Source of the DNA: Lujinxingia vulgaris
GTDB taxonomy: Bacteria; Myxococcota_A; Bradymonadia; Bradymonadales; Bradymonadaceae
Direction of reading: 5' to 3'
Assembly: GCF_007997005.1 (NCBI RefSeq)
Contig: NZ_VOSL01000146.1
Location: 1-64,000, forward strand
Length of the DNA: 64,000 nucleotides
Under the pieces are notes generated by a model. The model searched no databases. It saw nothing but the letters and a program-made list of their open reading frames with translations, and was not told where the DNA came from. Positions 53,878 to 62,560 of the stretch are shown in pieces. The translations under genes and the position numbers were made by a program. Position 1 is the first letter of the stretch; each line of letters opens with the position of its first letter.

Positions 53878-54867
53878 ATGGTGGTTTTTCGTAGCGACGC
53901 GCCGGGCGCGTTCTGGCGAGCGCTGGTAGGGCTTTGTCTTGTGGTGGGCGCGCTCGCGCTGAGTTCGCCGGTGATGGCGCAGGGGATGTCGATGTTGGAG
54001 ACGATCCGCGCGGCCAACGATGCGTTTGAGTCGGAGGACTACCAGACGGCGTACGATCTCTACAGCGAGGCGTATGAGCAGCTTCCGGAGCCGACGATCC
54101 TCTACCGTATGGGCCAGGCCGCCGAAAACCTGGGGATGTACCGCGAGGCCATTGATCACTACACGACCTACCTCGATGAGGGGCAGGATATTGAGTTCAT
54201 CGGACGCATCGCCGAGGTGGTGCCGATGTTGCGCGAGAAGGTTCCGGCGATCCTCGATGTGAGCAGTGAGCCGGCCGGGGCCGCGATCGTGGCGGTGGAC
54301 GCCGAAGGTGGCGAGCAGGAGCTCGGAGTGACGCCGGCCCAGGTGGATGTGGGGCCGGGAGAGGTCACCGTGGTACTGCGCGCCGAGGGCTACGAGGAGG
54401 CGATCTGGCAGGAGAACGCCGAGGCCGAAGGCAGCTACACCTGGGCGCCCGTGCTCGTGGAGGCGGCGCCGGTGTTGGTGGCTCAAGACGATGTGAGCGA
54501 CGTGCAGGGTGAAGGCGGCACGCTGGGGACCTGGGGCTGGACGACGACCGGTCTGGGCGTGGCAGCGCTGGCCACCGGCGGTGTGTTCACGCTCCTTCAA
54601 AACGGCACGACCGAAGAGGTGAACTCCTACGACAAGCAGGCCGCCGGCGCGAGCCGCGAGGAGCTCGAGGGGCTGAAGAGCGACGCCACCGGCTACTTCC
54701 AGACGGCGCGCGCGGCGTACATCGCCGGCGGTGTGTTGACGGCGGCCGGCGTGGGCATGCTCATCTACAACGCCACGCAGGGCGAGGAGGCCTCGGAGGA
54801 GGGCTTGAGCTTTGAGGGCGGCGTCAGCCCCGATGGCGGCTTTGTCGGGCTGCGCGGTCGATTCTGA
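53878..54867 (+). CDS. Exported TPR and PEGA-like domain protein
   Basis: The 329-residue product has a signal peptide (ALVGLCLVVGALALSSPVMAQ) and TPR-type helices at about 35-120 (AFESEDYQTAYDLYSEAYEQ and FIGRIAEVVPMLREK). A PEGA-like beta domain follows (about 125-195, LDVSSEPAGAAIVAVDAE and GVTPAQVDVGPGEVTVVLRA). Two weak membrane segments near the end include TTTGLGVAALATGGVFTLL and AAYIAGGVLTAAGVGMLIY. This layout is common in myxobacterial envelope proteins that are partners of kinases. The ATG at 53878 was chosen over TTG at 53863 because AGGAGG lies just upstream. The kinase gene follows after 10 bases, so both are one operon. Confidence 0.8.
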   Translation: MVVFRSDAPGAFWRALVGLCLVVGALALSSPVMAQGMSMLETIRAANDAFESEDYQTAYDLYSEAYEQLPEPTILYRMGQAAENLGMYREAIDHYTTYLDEGQDIEFIGRIAEVVPMLREKVPAILDVSSEPAGAAIVAVDAEGGEQELGVTPAQVDVGPGEVTVVLRAEGYEEAIWQENAEAEGSYTWAPVLVEAAPVLVAQDDVSDVQGEGGTLGTWGWTTTGLGVAALATGGVFTLLQNGTTEEVNSYDKQAAGASREELEGLKSDATGYFQTARAAYIAGGVLTAAGVGMLIYNATQGEEASEEGLSFEGGVSPDGGFVGLRGRF

Positions 54868-54877
54868 AGGTGTCTCA

Positions 54878-57316
54878 ATGATCGGAACAGGCGTGTGGTT
54901 GGTGGCGCAGGTCGCGGATTACGTGGACCTGGCTGAGGGTGTGGGCTACGGCACCAGCCTCTCGTCCTGGATCGCGCTGGTGGGCGGTCTTGTTGTGGTG
55001 GGCGTGCTCGTCGGAGTGGTGTTTGCCGGGATTCGCTGGGTGCGCGTGGCGATGAGCGCCAGCAACAGCGCGCCGGTGCAGATGCTGCCGCGTGAGACGC
55101 GGGAGCGGGTCGATAAGGCGATCGCGTCGGGGGAGTTTGAGGTCGCTGGCGATCTTCTCACGCGGGCCGAAGCGCTCGATGAGGCGGCGGAGGCGTACTT
55201 CAAGGGGGGCGTGTTTTTGAAGGCGGCGCGCACCTTTGAGCAGGCCGGGAGCCGACTTCAGGCGATCTATTGTTTTAAACGCGCCGGCGATCACGAGCAG
55301 GCCGCGCGGGTCTATGAGCAGATGGGGGACACGCGCGCGGCTGCCGCGGAGTACTTTCAGGCGGGGGCCTGGGAGCGCGCGGCGCAGCATTACGAGCGCG
55401 CCGACGATATGCGTCGGGCCGCCGAGAATTACGTGCGCGCGGAGCGCTGGTTGGAGGCGGCCCGGGCCTACGACGCCGCCCAGCGCCCGGGGGATGCGGC
55501 CGAGTATTATGCGCGCCATGTGGAGCGGCAACGCGCCGAGCATGGCATTGATGCGGCGGCGCTTCCCGACGAGCTGCGTGAGCAGGCCCGGCGCGCCGGG
55601 GAGTTGTTCCGGGAGGCCGGCGAGAATCAGCGCGCCAGCGAGATCTTTCTGGCGGCGGGGTTTGCGGCTGAGGCTGCCGAGACGTTGCGTGTCTCCGGCG
55701 ACTTTACGCGTGCCGCGGAGTTGTTGATCGAAGCGCGTCAGCCGGAGCTCGCTGCGAAGTTTTTGGAAGAGGCCGGTGAGGCCAAACGGGCCGCGCGTAT
55801 GCGAGCGCAGGTGGCCCTGGCCGATGGCGAGCGTGCGGAGGCGGCCGCGCATCTTCGCGACGCCGGAGAGTATGCGCAGGCCGCCGAGCTGTTTGCGGAG
55901 ATCGGCAAGATGGAGCAGGCCGCCGAGCTCTACGAGAAGCTCGGCGAGTTTGAGGAGGCGCTTAAGCTCTATCTGGAGATTCCACGCTTCGCGCATGCGG
56001 CGCGTTGCGCCGAGCAGGCCGGCCATCTGGCGCGGGCTGCGGAGTACTATCAGGAAGCCGGCGATGTGGAGGGGCAGCTGCGGGTGCTCGATCAGCAGGG
56101 GGACTACTTCCGGGTGGGGCGGCTGCGCTTTGAGCATCGCATGTACGAGGAGGCGCTCGACGCCCTCTCGAAGATCGACTCTCGCGACGCGATGTACAGC
56201 CGCAGCCTGGAGCTTCAGGGCGATGTGCTGCGCGCCCAGGGGCGCGCCGAGAAGGCCTACGGCAAGTACCGCGCGGCGCTGGGCAATCGGGAAGCCTCGC
56301 CCGCGACCTTGCCGCTGCTCTACAAGATGGGGCGTGCGCTGGAAGAGGAGCCCGACCTGGCCGGTGCTCTCGAATGTTATAGTAAGGTCCTGGAGGTTGA
56401 GCCCAACTTCGAAGACACGACGATGCGTGTGGGGGCGATTCGCAAGCGGATGCGCCGCGGTACATTGACCGGCCGCACCACCAGCGGGCTCTTTGGCGGG
56501 GGTGGTGCCGAGGGCGAAGAGACGCGGCGCTACGAGATCCTCGAAGAGATCGCCCGCGGCGGGATGGGCATTGTCTACAAGGCGCGCGACACGGTGCTGG
56601 GCCGGGTGGTGGCGTTTAAGATCCTCGGCGAGAACCTGCGCGATAATGAGACCGCGGTGAAGTACTTTTTGCGTGAGGCGCGGGCCGCAGCGGCGCTCTC
56701 TCACCCCAACATCGTCACGATTTACGACGCCGGGGAGCAGGATGGCGAGTATTATATGGCGATGGAGTTCGTGGAGGGGACCACGCTCAAAGAGCTCGTT
56801 CGCCGCACCGGGGCGCTCCCCGATGACAAGGTGCGCCACATTTTTCTGGGGTGCAGCCGGGCGCTGCATTACGCGCACGGCAAGGGCATCATTCACCGCG
56901 ATATCAAGAGCGGCAACGTGATGACGACGCGCGATCGGGCGCTCAAGGTGATGGACTTCGGGCTGGCGAAGTTTTTGAAGGAGTACCAGAACAACCATAC
57001 CCAGCAGGTGGGCACGCCCTTCTATATGTCGCCGGAGCAGATCATCGGCAAAGACATCGACTTCCGTAGCGACTTGTACAGCCTGGGATGCACGATCTTT
57101 GAGTGTGCGACGGGCACCGTGCCCTTCTTTAAGGGCGATCTGAGCTACCATCACCTGCACACGCGTCCGCCCTCGCCACGCTCGATCAACCCGGGGTTGA
57201 GCGAGGAGACGGACGCGATGATCTTGAAGTTGCTGGAGAAGGAGCCCGACCGGCGTTACCAGTCGGCCAAAGAGGTGATCGACGCGCTGAGTGCGGCCAC
57301 GGCGGCGCGGGCCTGA
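54878..57316 (+). CDS. Membrane-anchored TPR-repeat Ser/Thr kinase with C-terminal catalytic domain
   Basis: The 812-residue protein has one N-terminal membrane helix (about 29-52, IALVGGLVVVGVLVGVVFAG). About 490 residues of short helical TPR/SNAP-like repeats follow (for example AAEYFQAGAWERAAQHYERA). A full Hanks kinase domain lies at about 551-805, with EIARGGMGIVYKARD, lysine in VVAFKILG, IIHRDIKSGNVM, MDFGLAKFL and SPEQIIGKDIDFRSDLYSL. In most transmembrane Hanks kinases the catalytic domain comes first; here it is last, and the repeats should lie in the cytoplasm with it. The frame is open upstream, but GAAGG before ATG 54878 and the helix position favour this start. It follows the PEGA protein gene by 10 bases. 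Confidence 0.9.
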   Translation: MIGTGVWLVAQVADYVDLAEGVGYGTSLSSWIALVGGLVVVGVLVGVVFAGIRWVRVAMSASNSAPVQMLPRETRERVDKAIASGEFEVAGDLLTRAEALDEAAEAYFKGGVFLKAARTFEQAGSRLQAIYCFKRAGDHEQAARVYEQMGDTRAAAAEYFQAGAWERAAQHYERADDMRRAAENYVRAERWLEAARAYDAAQRPGDAAEYYARHVERQRAEHGIDAAALPDELREQARRAGELFREAGENQRASEIFLAAGFAAEAAETLRVSGDFTRAAELLIEARQPELAAKFLEEAGEAKRAARMRAQVALADGERAEAAAHLRDAGEYAQAAELFAEIGKMEQAAELYEKLGEFEEALKLYLEIPRFAHAARCAEQAGHLARAAEYYQEAGDVEGQLRVLDQQGDYFRVGRLRFEHRMYEEALDALSKIDSRDAMYSRSLELQGDVLRAQGRAEKAYGKYRAALGNREASPATLPLLYKMGRALEEEPDLAGALECYSKVLEVEPNFEDTTMRVGAIRKRMRRGTLTGRTTSGLFGGGGAEGEETRRYEILEEIARGGMGIVYKARDTVLGRVVAFKILGENLRDNETAVKYFLREARAAAALSHPNIVTIYDAGEQDGEYYMAMEFVEGTTLKELVRRTGALPDDKVRHIFLGCSRALHYAHGKGIIHRDIKSGNVMTTRDRALKVMDFGLAKFLKEYQNNHTQQVGTPFYMSPEQIIGKDIDFRSDLYSLGCTIFECATGTVPFFKGDLSYHHLHTRPPSPRSINPGLSEETDAMILKLLEKEPDRRYQSAKEVIDALSAATAARA

Positions 57317-57331
57317 GGCGTTGGAGGTGTG

Positions 57332-58204
57332 TCAGCGCAGGGGGCGCATGTCGTCGCGTTGCTGCAGGGCGGGCATGGCGTCGCGGGCGCGATCCTGCAT
57401 CTGGCGTGCGTCGTCCGGGCGGCCCTGGCGCTCCAGGAAGGCCGCGTAGCGAAAAAGAAGCCCGGGCTGCTCGCCGATGCGCTCCAGGAGCTCCTCAAAG
57501 ACCTCGGTGGCCCGAGAGGGGCGGTTGAGGTGCTCCAGGGCGTCGGTGAGGTTGAGTCCGACCTGGAGATCGTCGGGGTGGGCCTGGTAGAGGGTGTTTA
57601 AGTAGGGGAGGGCCTCGCGGTGGCGGCCTTCGGAGAGGAGCAGGATGCCGAGTCGCAGGCCGGCCTGGCGGTCGCCTGGCGAGGCGGTCCAGATCCAGAG
57701 GTAGTGGGCGATGGCGTCGTCGGGGCGGCCGAGCTCCTCAAAGGCGCGGGCGGCGGCGCGATGAAGTTCGGGGTCGTCGGGGAAGAGCACAAGCGCGTCT
57801 GAGAGTAGCGGTTGCAGGCGATCGGCGGGCAGCGTGATCTCGGCGGCGATGGTCAGGGCCTGGCGCAGGTCGGTGCGACGCTGCGCGGTGGCGGGTTCGA
57901 CCGAGGCGGCCTCTCGGAGTCGAGCGATGGCGTCTTCGGGGCGGTCTTCGGCCAGCGCTCTTTCGGCCAGGGCACGGTGGGTGCTGGCCAGGAGCAGGAG
58001 GGCGTCACGCTCGGAGATGTCGGTCTCATCGAGGGCCAACTCGGCGAGCGCGCGGGCTTCGTCGGGCCGATCGCTCTCGAGGGCTGCGCGAGCGTCGGCC
58101 ATGTAGAGCTCACCGGGGCCGGGCTTATGGGCGCAGGCCGTTGTGGTGAGCAGGGTTGCGAGCGTCGCTGCGGAACACAGGCCTCGCCAGCTGAGGGGGG
58201 ACAT
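57332..58204 (-). CDS. TPR lipoprotein
   Basis: The 290-residue product has a lipoprotein signal (GLCSAATLATLLTTTAC). The mature part is nearly all TPR repeats, such as LYMADARAALESDRPDEARA and ALPYLNTLYQAHPDDLQVGL, forming a protein-binding superhelix anchored in a membrane. No catalytic domain is visible. The ATG at 58204 is chosen because GGGAG lies 7 bases upstream and the signal follows; upstream residues in frame are not signal-like. It converges on the kinase gene with a 15-base gap and diverges from the TIM-barrel hydrolase gene. Confidence 0.85.
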   Translation of the reverse strand: MSPLSWRGLCSAATLATLLTTTACAHKPGPGELYMADARAALESDRPDEARALAELALDETDISERDALLLLASTHRALAERALAEDRPEDAIARLREAASVEPATAQRRTDLRQALTIAAEITLPADRLQPLLSDALVLFPDDPELHRAAARAFEELGRPDDAIAHYLWIWTASPGDRQAGLRLGILLLSEGRHREALPYLNTLYQAHPDDLQVGLNLTDALEHLNRPSRATEVFEELLERIGEQPGLLFRYAAFLERQGRPDDARQMQDRARDAMPALQQRDDMRPLR

Positions 58205-58259
58205 AGGTAGACTCCCGAATGAGGACGTCGCGTCGAGACGCGGATGGCGGGGGTGTGTG

Positions 58260-59117
58260 ATGGCCATTCGCGTCGCCAGTCGGCGTCGTGAGGATGAGAC
58301 ACCTTCTTCGCTAACATTGACGAGCGCGCTTTTGAAGATCTTCGATCCCCATATCCGAAGTCGCACGCAGAGCGACGCCGATCTCAAGAACCTGGCCTAC
58401 TTCGGGACGGAGCGCGTGGTGAGCTGCCTGTCGATGGGGCGGGTGCCGGAGCGGGCCGAGGAGCTTCTCGGGGCGATGGAGGCGCATGCGGTCGCGGAGA
58501 TGCGCCGGCTGGAGCGTTGTGGCCTGGAGGCGGGCGCGGCGCTGGGGGTGTTGCCCGGGATGCGGCCGCGGCGCGCCCACTATGAGGTGTGGCGTCGCAT
58601 GCCGGAGCTGCTGGCGCTGCCCACAGTGGTGGCGCTCGGTGAGGTAGGGGTGTGGGAAGATACCGAGTCGCAGTGGCAGCTTTTTGATCGGCAGGTGAAG
58701 ATCGCGCAGGAGGCGGGGATCGAGGCGGTCATCGTGACGCCGCCGCGCGATCTTCGGGTGACGTTGACCTACAAGATGATGCAGCGCCTGGAGAAACGTC
58801 GGGTCGATCCGTCGCGTGTTTTGATGATGCATGTCGACGAAACGACGCTCGTCAACGTGGTGCAGAGTGGCTTCGGGGCGGGCGTGGCGGTGGGGGCCTC
58901 GACCCTGGAGCCGCGCCGCGCTGCCCGGGTGGTGCGCGACGCGATGGAGACGCTGGGCTCGTATGAGCGCATCGCGCTGAGCTCGGCGCTTCGGGTGGGG
59001 GGATCGGACCTGCTGGCGATCCCCAAGACGGTCGAGGCGTTGCGAGCGCTGGGCTCAGGGGATGACGAGGTCGAGGCGCTGGTCTGCGGCAACGCCTCGG
59101 CCATCATCGATGGATGA
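58260..59117 (+). CDS. TatD-like TIM-barrel metal-dependent hydrolase (COG1099 type)
   Basis: The 285-residue cytoplasmic protein resembles the COG1099/TatD amidohydrolase group. It has the DPHIRSRTQSDADLKNLAYF N-terminal motif, VVALGEVGVWEDTESQW, the helix FDRQVKIAQEAGIEAVIVTP and the HVDETTLVNVV metal-site region. In the group the first motif usually reads DPHIHM/DxHxH; here the second metal histidine is arginine (DPHIRS), so activity may be altered. The substrate is unknown; TatD relatives are nucleases or sugar/peptide hydrolases. The start at 58260 has a G-rich site upstream. Its last 63 bases overlap the convergent PAP2 gene. Confidence 0.75.
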   Translation: MAIRVASRRREDETPSSLTLTSALLKIFDPHIRSRTQSDADLKNLAYFGTERVVSCLSMGRVPERAEELLGAMEAHAVAEMRRLERCGLEAGAALGVLPGMRPRRAHYEVWRRMPELLALPTVVALGEVGVWEDTESQWQLFDRQVKIAQEAGIEAVIVTPPRDLRVTLTYKMMQRLEKRRVDPSRVLMMHVDETTLVNVVQSGFGAGVAVGASTLEPRRAARVVRDAMETLGSYERIALSSALRVGGSDLLAIPKTVEALRALGSGDDEVEALVCGNASAIIDG

Positions 59118-60095
59118 GCTCGCCCGGGCCTGCGCGGGCTCGGGTGTTGGGCTGGGGGCGACGTCGAGGGCCAGGCCTCGGCGGGTGTGGGGGACGCCGC
59201 GTGCGTCAAAGCGGGTGTTGTAAACCAGCGTCGAGATGAGGGTCCCCACCGCCGCGCCCACCACAACATCGGAGAGGAAGTGCTTCTGGTCGTAGAGTCG
59301 GCTCACCGCCACGGTGGTCGCCGCGCCGTAGAGCAGGGTGTAAGGCAGCGCGCGACCGAGCAAAAAGCGCTCGGTCGGTTCGGCGTCGACCAGCACGCGG
59401 TGGTAGAGTCCGTCGCTGATGTCGCGCGCCAGAAAGGTCGCCGCCGCGAAGCTCAATGAGGAGTGCCCCGAGAAGAACGAGAGGTAGTCTTCGCCGCCGT
59501 GCCAGCCGTAGGCGCGACGCTCCAGCGCGACGTAGGGGCGCGCTCGGCCCACGAAGAACTTGGCGGCGTTGGTCAGGAGCGCCGTCCAGGTGAAGCTCTC
59601 CAGGTAGGCCATCGTGCTGTGCAGGTGGTAGGGGCCCTGCCAGGGGTAGAGCTTCTGACCGGTGAGGCCGGTCCAGCCGGCACCCAGCCCGTAGTAGAGC
59701 ACGGGCAGGGCGCTGAGGGCGTAGCCGCCGTAGTCCGGGATGCCGCCCAAAAAGGGCGCGCCGCTCTCCAGATCGCCGTGAAAGTTCTCTGCGACGCGGT
59801 AGTCGAGGCTCCCCGGGGTGGGGGCGCCCATCGCGGGCACCGGCGCTTCAAAGAGCCGGCCACCAAAGACCGTGATCACCGCCGAGGTGGGAAAGAGCAC
59901 CCCGATGGTGCCCAGGGCTACGGGCGAGTAGGTCCGGGTCAGCGGGATCGTCGAAGCGGTGGAGGGTGGCGGCGAGACTTCTGCTGCGGGTCCCGCTTCT
60001 CCGACGGGCTGTTGGGCGAGGGTCAGCGCTGGCGAGCTGAAGACGAAGAGCAGCGCTGCGAAGAGGGCGCTGAGATGGGGGCGAGTGAGGATCAT
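59055..60095 (-). CDS. PAP2-family phosphatase
   Basis: The 346-residue exported or membrane protein has a signal segment (LSALFAALLFVFSSPALTLA) and the three PAP2 phosphatase motifs: KFFVGRARPY, the FFSGHSSLSFA box with catalytic His, and SRLYDQKHFLSDVVVG with the second His. PAP2 enzymes dephosphorylate lipid phosphates such as undecaprenyl pyrophosphate or phosphatidate. A long lead-in of about 110 residues and a proline/alanine-rich C-terminal tail are extra to the core. Together with the DUF368 gene it suggests active turnover of lipid carriers, though the two are far apart. No clear ribosome site is visible before ATG 60095. Its 3' end overlaps the hydrolase gene. Confidence 0.87.
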   Translation of the reverse strand: MILTRPHLSALFAALLFVFSSPALTLAQQPVGEAGPAAEVSPPPSTASTIPLTRTYSPVALGTIGVLFPTSAVITVFGGRLFEAPVPAMGAPTPGSLDYRVAENFHGDLESGAPFLGGIPDYGGYALSALPVLYYGLGAGWTGLTGQKLYPWQGPYHLHSTMAYLESFTWTALLTNAAKFFVGRARPYVALERRAYGWHGGEDYLSFFSGHSSLSFAAATFLARDISDGLYHRVLVDAEPTERFLLGRALPYTLLYGAATTVAVSRLYDQKHFLSDVVVGAAVGTLISTLVYNTRFDARGVPHTRRGLALDVAPSPTPEPAQARASSSIDDGRGVAADQRLDLVIP

Positions 60096-60293
60096 CGTCG
60101 GACTGCGTGGAGGAGGGGGGGTGACGTGGCGCTCCCGAAGGGTGTGGACGGAGCGAGGCGTTTGCCTGTGAGCGGGCTCGCTGCCTATAAGGAGCGTGTG
60201 TACGGGTCGGCGACCTTATGGTGTCGACTTGAGAAAAGATCAAGGGTGCCGCGGTGGCGTCCGGGTGACTCGTTGAATGTTCCATGAAAGCAG

Positions 60294-61163
60294 GTGGTTG
60301 TGGCTGATCAATCGCAAAAGCATCCTTCGCACACGTTGACGCCGGGCGATCTTTTACGCGCCTTCGGGCAGCGTACCAAGAAGCAGTTCGGGCAGCACTT
60401 TCTGGTCGACCCGAGCATTCTGGAGGAGATCGTGCGCTGTGCGGGGCTCAAGCCCGGCGACGCGGTGATCGAGATCGGGCCGGGCTGCGGCACGCTTACC
60501 CTGACGATGCTGCAGGCGGGGGCGGCGGTGGACTCCATCGAGATCGACCGTGACGCGGTTGAGTTTTTGCAGGAGGCGCTGCCACCGGCGTGGGGATTTA
60601 CGCTGCACCCGGGCGACGCGCTGAAGACCGACATGGCGGCGATCGTGGCCAGCCGGCCCGGTCCGTGGAAGGCGGTGGCGAACCTTCCGTATAACGTGGG
60701 GACGGAGGTCACGTTTCGGCTCTTTGAGCTGCGCGAGACGATCGGTTCGATGACCCTGATGTACCAGCGGGAGGTGGCGCGGCGCATGGTGGCCAGAGCC
60801 GGTGACGATGATTACGGCGCGCTGAGCCTGATGGTGGAGCTTTATGCCGACGCTGAGATCGTGATGAGCCTGCCGCCCGGGGCCTTTGTGCCGCCGCCGA
60901 AGGTGCACAGCGCGGTGGTGAACTTTGAGATGTTGCCAGAGACGCGCATTGAGGATGAGGCGCGGCGGGCGTTTTTTGAGAAGGTCGTGAAGTCCGCATT
61001 CCAGGCGCGTCGCAAGACCCTGCCGAACGGGCTCAAGGCGCTTAAGCTCCCCAAAGATCAGGTCGTGGCCGCGATCGAGTCGGCCGGGCTCTCGCCGAAG
61101 GTGCGGCCGGAGCGGGTGGGGTTTGAGGCGTTTCTGGCGGTCAGCGACGCGTTGCGCGGCTGA
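60294..61163 (+). CDS. rsmA: 16S rRNA (adenine1518-N6/adenine1519-N6)-dimethyltransferase
   Basis: The 289-residue KsgA/RsmA methyltransferase dimethylates the adjacent adenines in the 3' hairpin of 16S rRNA. Visible are TKKQFGQHFLVDPSILE, the SAM-binding VIEIGPGCGTLTL, IEIDRDAVE, HPGDALK and the catalytic NLPYNVGTEV, followed by LMYQREVARRMVA, KVHSAVV and FQARRKTL. The start is a GTG at 60294 or at 60300; neither has a clear ribosome site, so the first residues are uncertain. The core begins at about residue 26. It converges on the HExxH gene. Confidence 0.96.
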   Translation: MVVADQSQKHPSHTLTPGDLLRAFGQRTKKQFGQHFLVDPSILEEIVRCAGLKPGDAVIEIGPGCGTLTLTMLQAGAAVDSIEIDRDAVEFLQEALPPAWGFTLHPGDALKTDMAAIVASRPGPWKAVANLPYNVGTEVTFRLFELRETIGSMTLMYQREVARRMVARAGDDDYGALSLMVELYADAEIVMSLPPGAFVPPPKVHSAVVNFEMLPETRIEDEARRAFFEKVVKSAFQARRKTLPNGLKALKLPKDQVVAAIESAGLSPKVRPERVGFEAFLAVSDALRG

Positions 61164-61181
61164 GGTGGCAGATACGCGGCT

Positions 61182-61664
61182 TCAGACGTTGCGTGGCGGG
61201 GTGGTGCGGTGCAGGTGGGGCGGGAGGAAGGTCTCGGCGTGGCGGGCCTCCACCTCGTAAGAGATGTTGAGGTAGGCCTGGCGGTCGCCCAGCCCGGCGA
61301 GCAGGCCGCGGGCGTATTCGCTGAGGTAGCGGGCCAGGAAGTTGGCGGAGCCGTCGCGCAGGAATTGCACGACGTGGGCCATCTCGTGGGTGACAAGGTA
61401 GAGGGGAAGTCGCAGGTCGTCGGAGAAGATGCGCCGGCGGATGTAGATGCGATCGCGCAGGGCAATGCCGGCGGCGTTGCGGCGCAGCGCAGCATGCGCG
61501 ACGAGGTCGCGAGGGCCGTAGAGGGCGGGGCGGTCGTCAGGGTAGGGGATCAAGCGCGCGATGTGGGCGGCGCGCTCCACCAGGGGCCGCGGGCCCACGC
61601 CGGCGTTGGTGAGCGCCTCAATGACCAGGGGGCGCTCCTCGTCGAGCAGCGGGCGCGCGTTCAT
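61182..61664 (-). CDS. HExxH-containing protein of DUF4157 type
   Basis: The 160-residue protein has a zinc-metalloprotease-like motif LVTHEMAHVVQFLRDGSA, close to the vHExaHVvQ signature of DUF4157. A possible third ligand glutamate lies in ISYEVEARHAE about 45 residues later. DUF4157 domains occur in toxins and phage-tail-like particle effectors, but here it is a lone small protein. No signal peptide is seen with the chosen start. The start ATG at 61664 overlaps the stop of the matrixin gene by 4 bases; the frame extends to 61688 inside that gene. It is the third gene of an operon. Confidence 0.75.
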   Translation of the reverse strand: MNARPLLDEERPLVIEALTNAGVGPRPLVERAAHIARLIPYPDDRPALYGPRDLVAHAALRRNAAGIALRDRIYIRRRIFSDDLRLPLYLVTHEMAHVVQFLRDGSANFLARYLSEYARGLLAGLGDRQAYLNISYEVEARHAETFLPPHLHRTTPPRNV

Positions 61665-62560
61665 GCGCGGGCCCGGCGTCGACGCCATACTATACCGAGT
61701 GCCAGCAGGGTTCCGGCGAGCAGCGCGCTGTGGTCGGGCTGGCCCGGGGCGACCAGCGAGCAGATGCCGCCTTGCTGCTGAGGCTGTGAGGGCGGGGTCA
61801 CGTCGGGCGTGCCTAGCGGGTAGATGGTGCAGAGGCCCTCAATGTCGCCGGGGTGCAGGTCGCGTTTGTCGATCTCGCCCTCGCGGGCGGTGGCGTACAT
61901 GGTGGTGTCGGGGTTGGGCGCGTGGTCCAGGCCCAGGAAGTGACCGACTTCGTGGGTGAGGGTGTTGCGAAGATCCATGGTGCCGGCTTCGCCGTTTTCG
62001 CTGTTGCTGAAGACGTAGTCGGCGCCGTTCATCTCGATGTCGGCGTCGTAGATGCGGCCATCGACCCGGCTGAAGGTCACCGTCGTCAGCGCGATCGCCT
62101 GGCCGTTCTGGCTGGGCCAGCTCTCATCCTGAAATACGAAGACGTTGATGTTCTGTGAGGGCGGGCTGTTGATGTAGTCGGCCTGAAACGCGGTGGTGCC
62201 GCGGTATTCAAGCAGAAACTCGGAACACTCCGGGACGTTCCAGGCGTCAAACGCGCTGACGATGTCTTCTTCAAGCTCCGGCGGGATGGTGTTGTCGTCG
62301 GGGTGCAGGTTCGGGGAACCCAGCTCATTGATGTAATAGGGCACCGTGAGCGAGGGCCACTCCACGGGGACCTTGGGGTAGCCTTCGCAGGGCAGACCCA
62401 GGTCGGGCTCGCACGTCATGGTGCGGCGGAAGTTGTTGCTCAGAGGGGCTTCCTCTTCGACCAGCGGCTCTTCGTCCCAGGCCTCCTCGTGGGTGCAGGC
62501 GGACAGGGCGATGGCGAGCAGGCCCGGCAGGGCGATGTGGCGCAACTTCAGCAGCGTCAT
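61661..62560 (-). CDS. Matrixin-type metalloprotease lipoprotein with MYXO-CTERM-like tail
   Basis: The 299-residue product has a lipoprotein signal (PGLLAIALSAC). Its catalytic domain carries the metzincin zinc motif HEVGHFLGLDH followed by the Met-turn (TTMYATA), diagnostic of matrixin-like M10 proteases. PYYINELGSPN and VSAFDAWNVP are typical of the domain's N-terminal strands. The C-terminus reads GGICSLVAPGQPDHSALLAG and then a hydrophobic helix and RRRRARA, resembling MYXO-CTERM sorting signals. A protein with both a lipobox and a C-terminal sorting signal is odd. It overlaps both neighbours by 4 bases (ATGA), so the three genes form a tight operon. Confidence 0.88.
   Translation of the reverse strand: MTLLKLRHIALPGLLAIALSACTHEEAWDEEPLVEEEAPLSNNFRRTMTCEPDLGLPCEGYPKVPVEWPSLTVPYYINELGSPNLHPDDNTIPPELEEDIVSAFDAWNVPECSEFLLEYRGTTAFQADYINSPPSQNINVFVFQDESWPSQNGQAIALTTVTFSRVDGRIYDADIEMNGADYVFSNSENGEAGTMDLRNTLTHEVGHFLGLDHAPNPDTTMYATAREGEIDKRDLHPGDIEGLCTIYPLGTPDVTPPSQPQQQGGICSLVAPGQPDHSALLAGTLLALGIVWRRRRARA

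Noticed and set aside
54875-57160. 761-residue minus-strand frame opposite the TPR kinase
   Set aside because: Antisense of the repeat array; leucine/arginine-rich with no recognisable domain.
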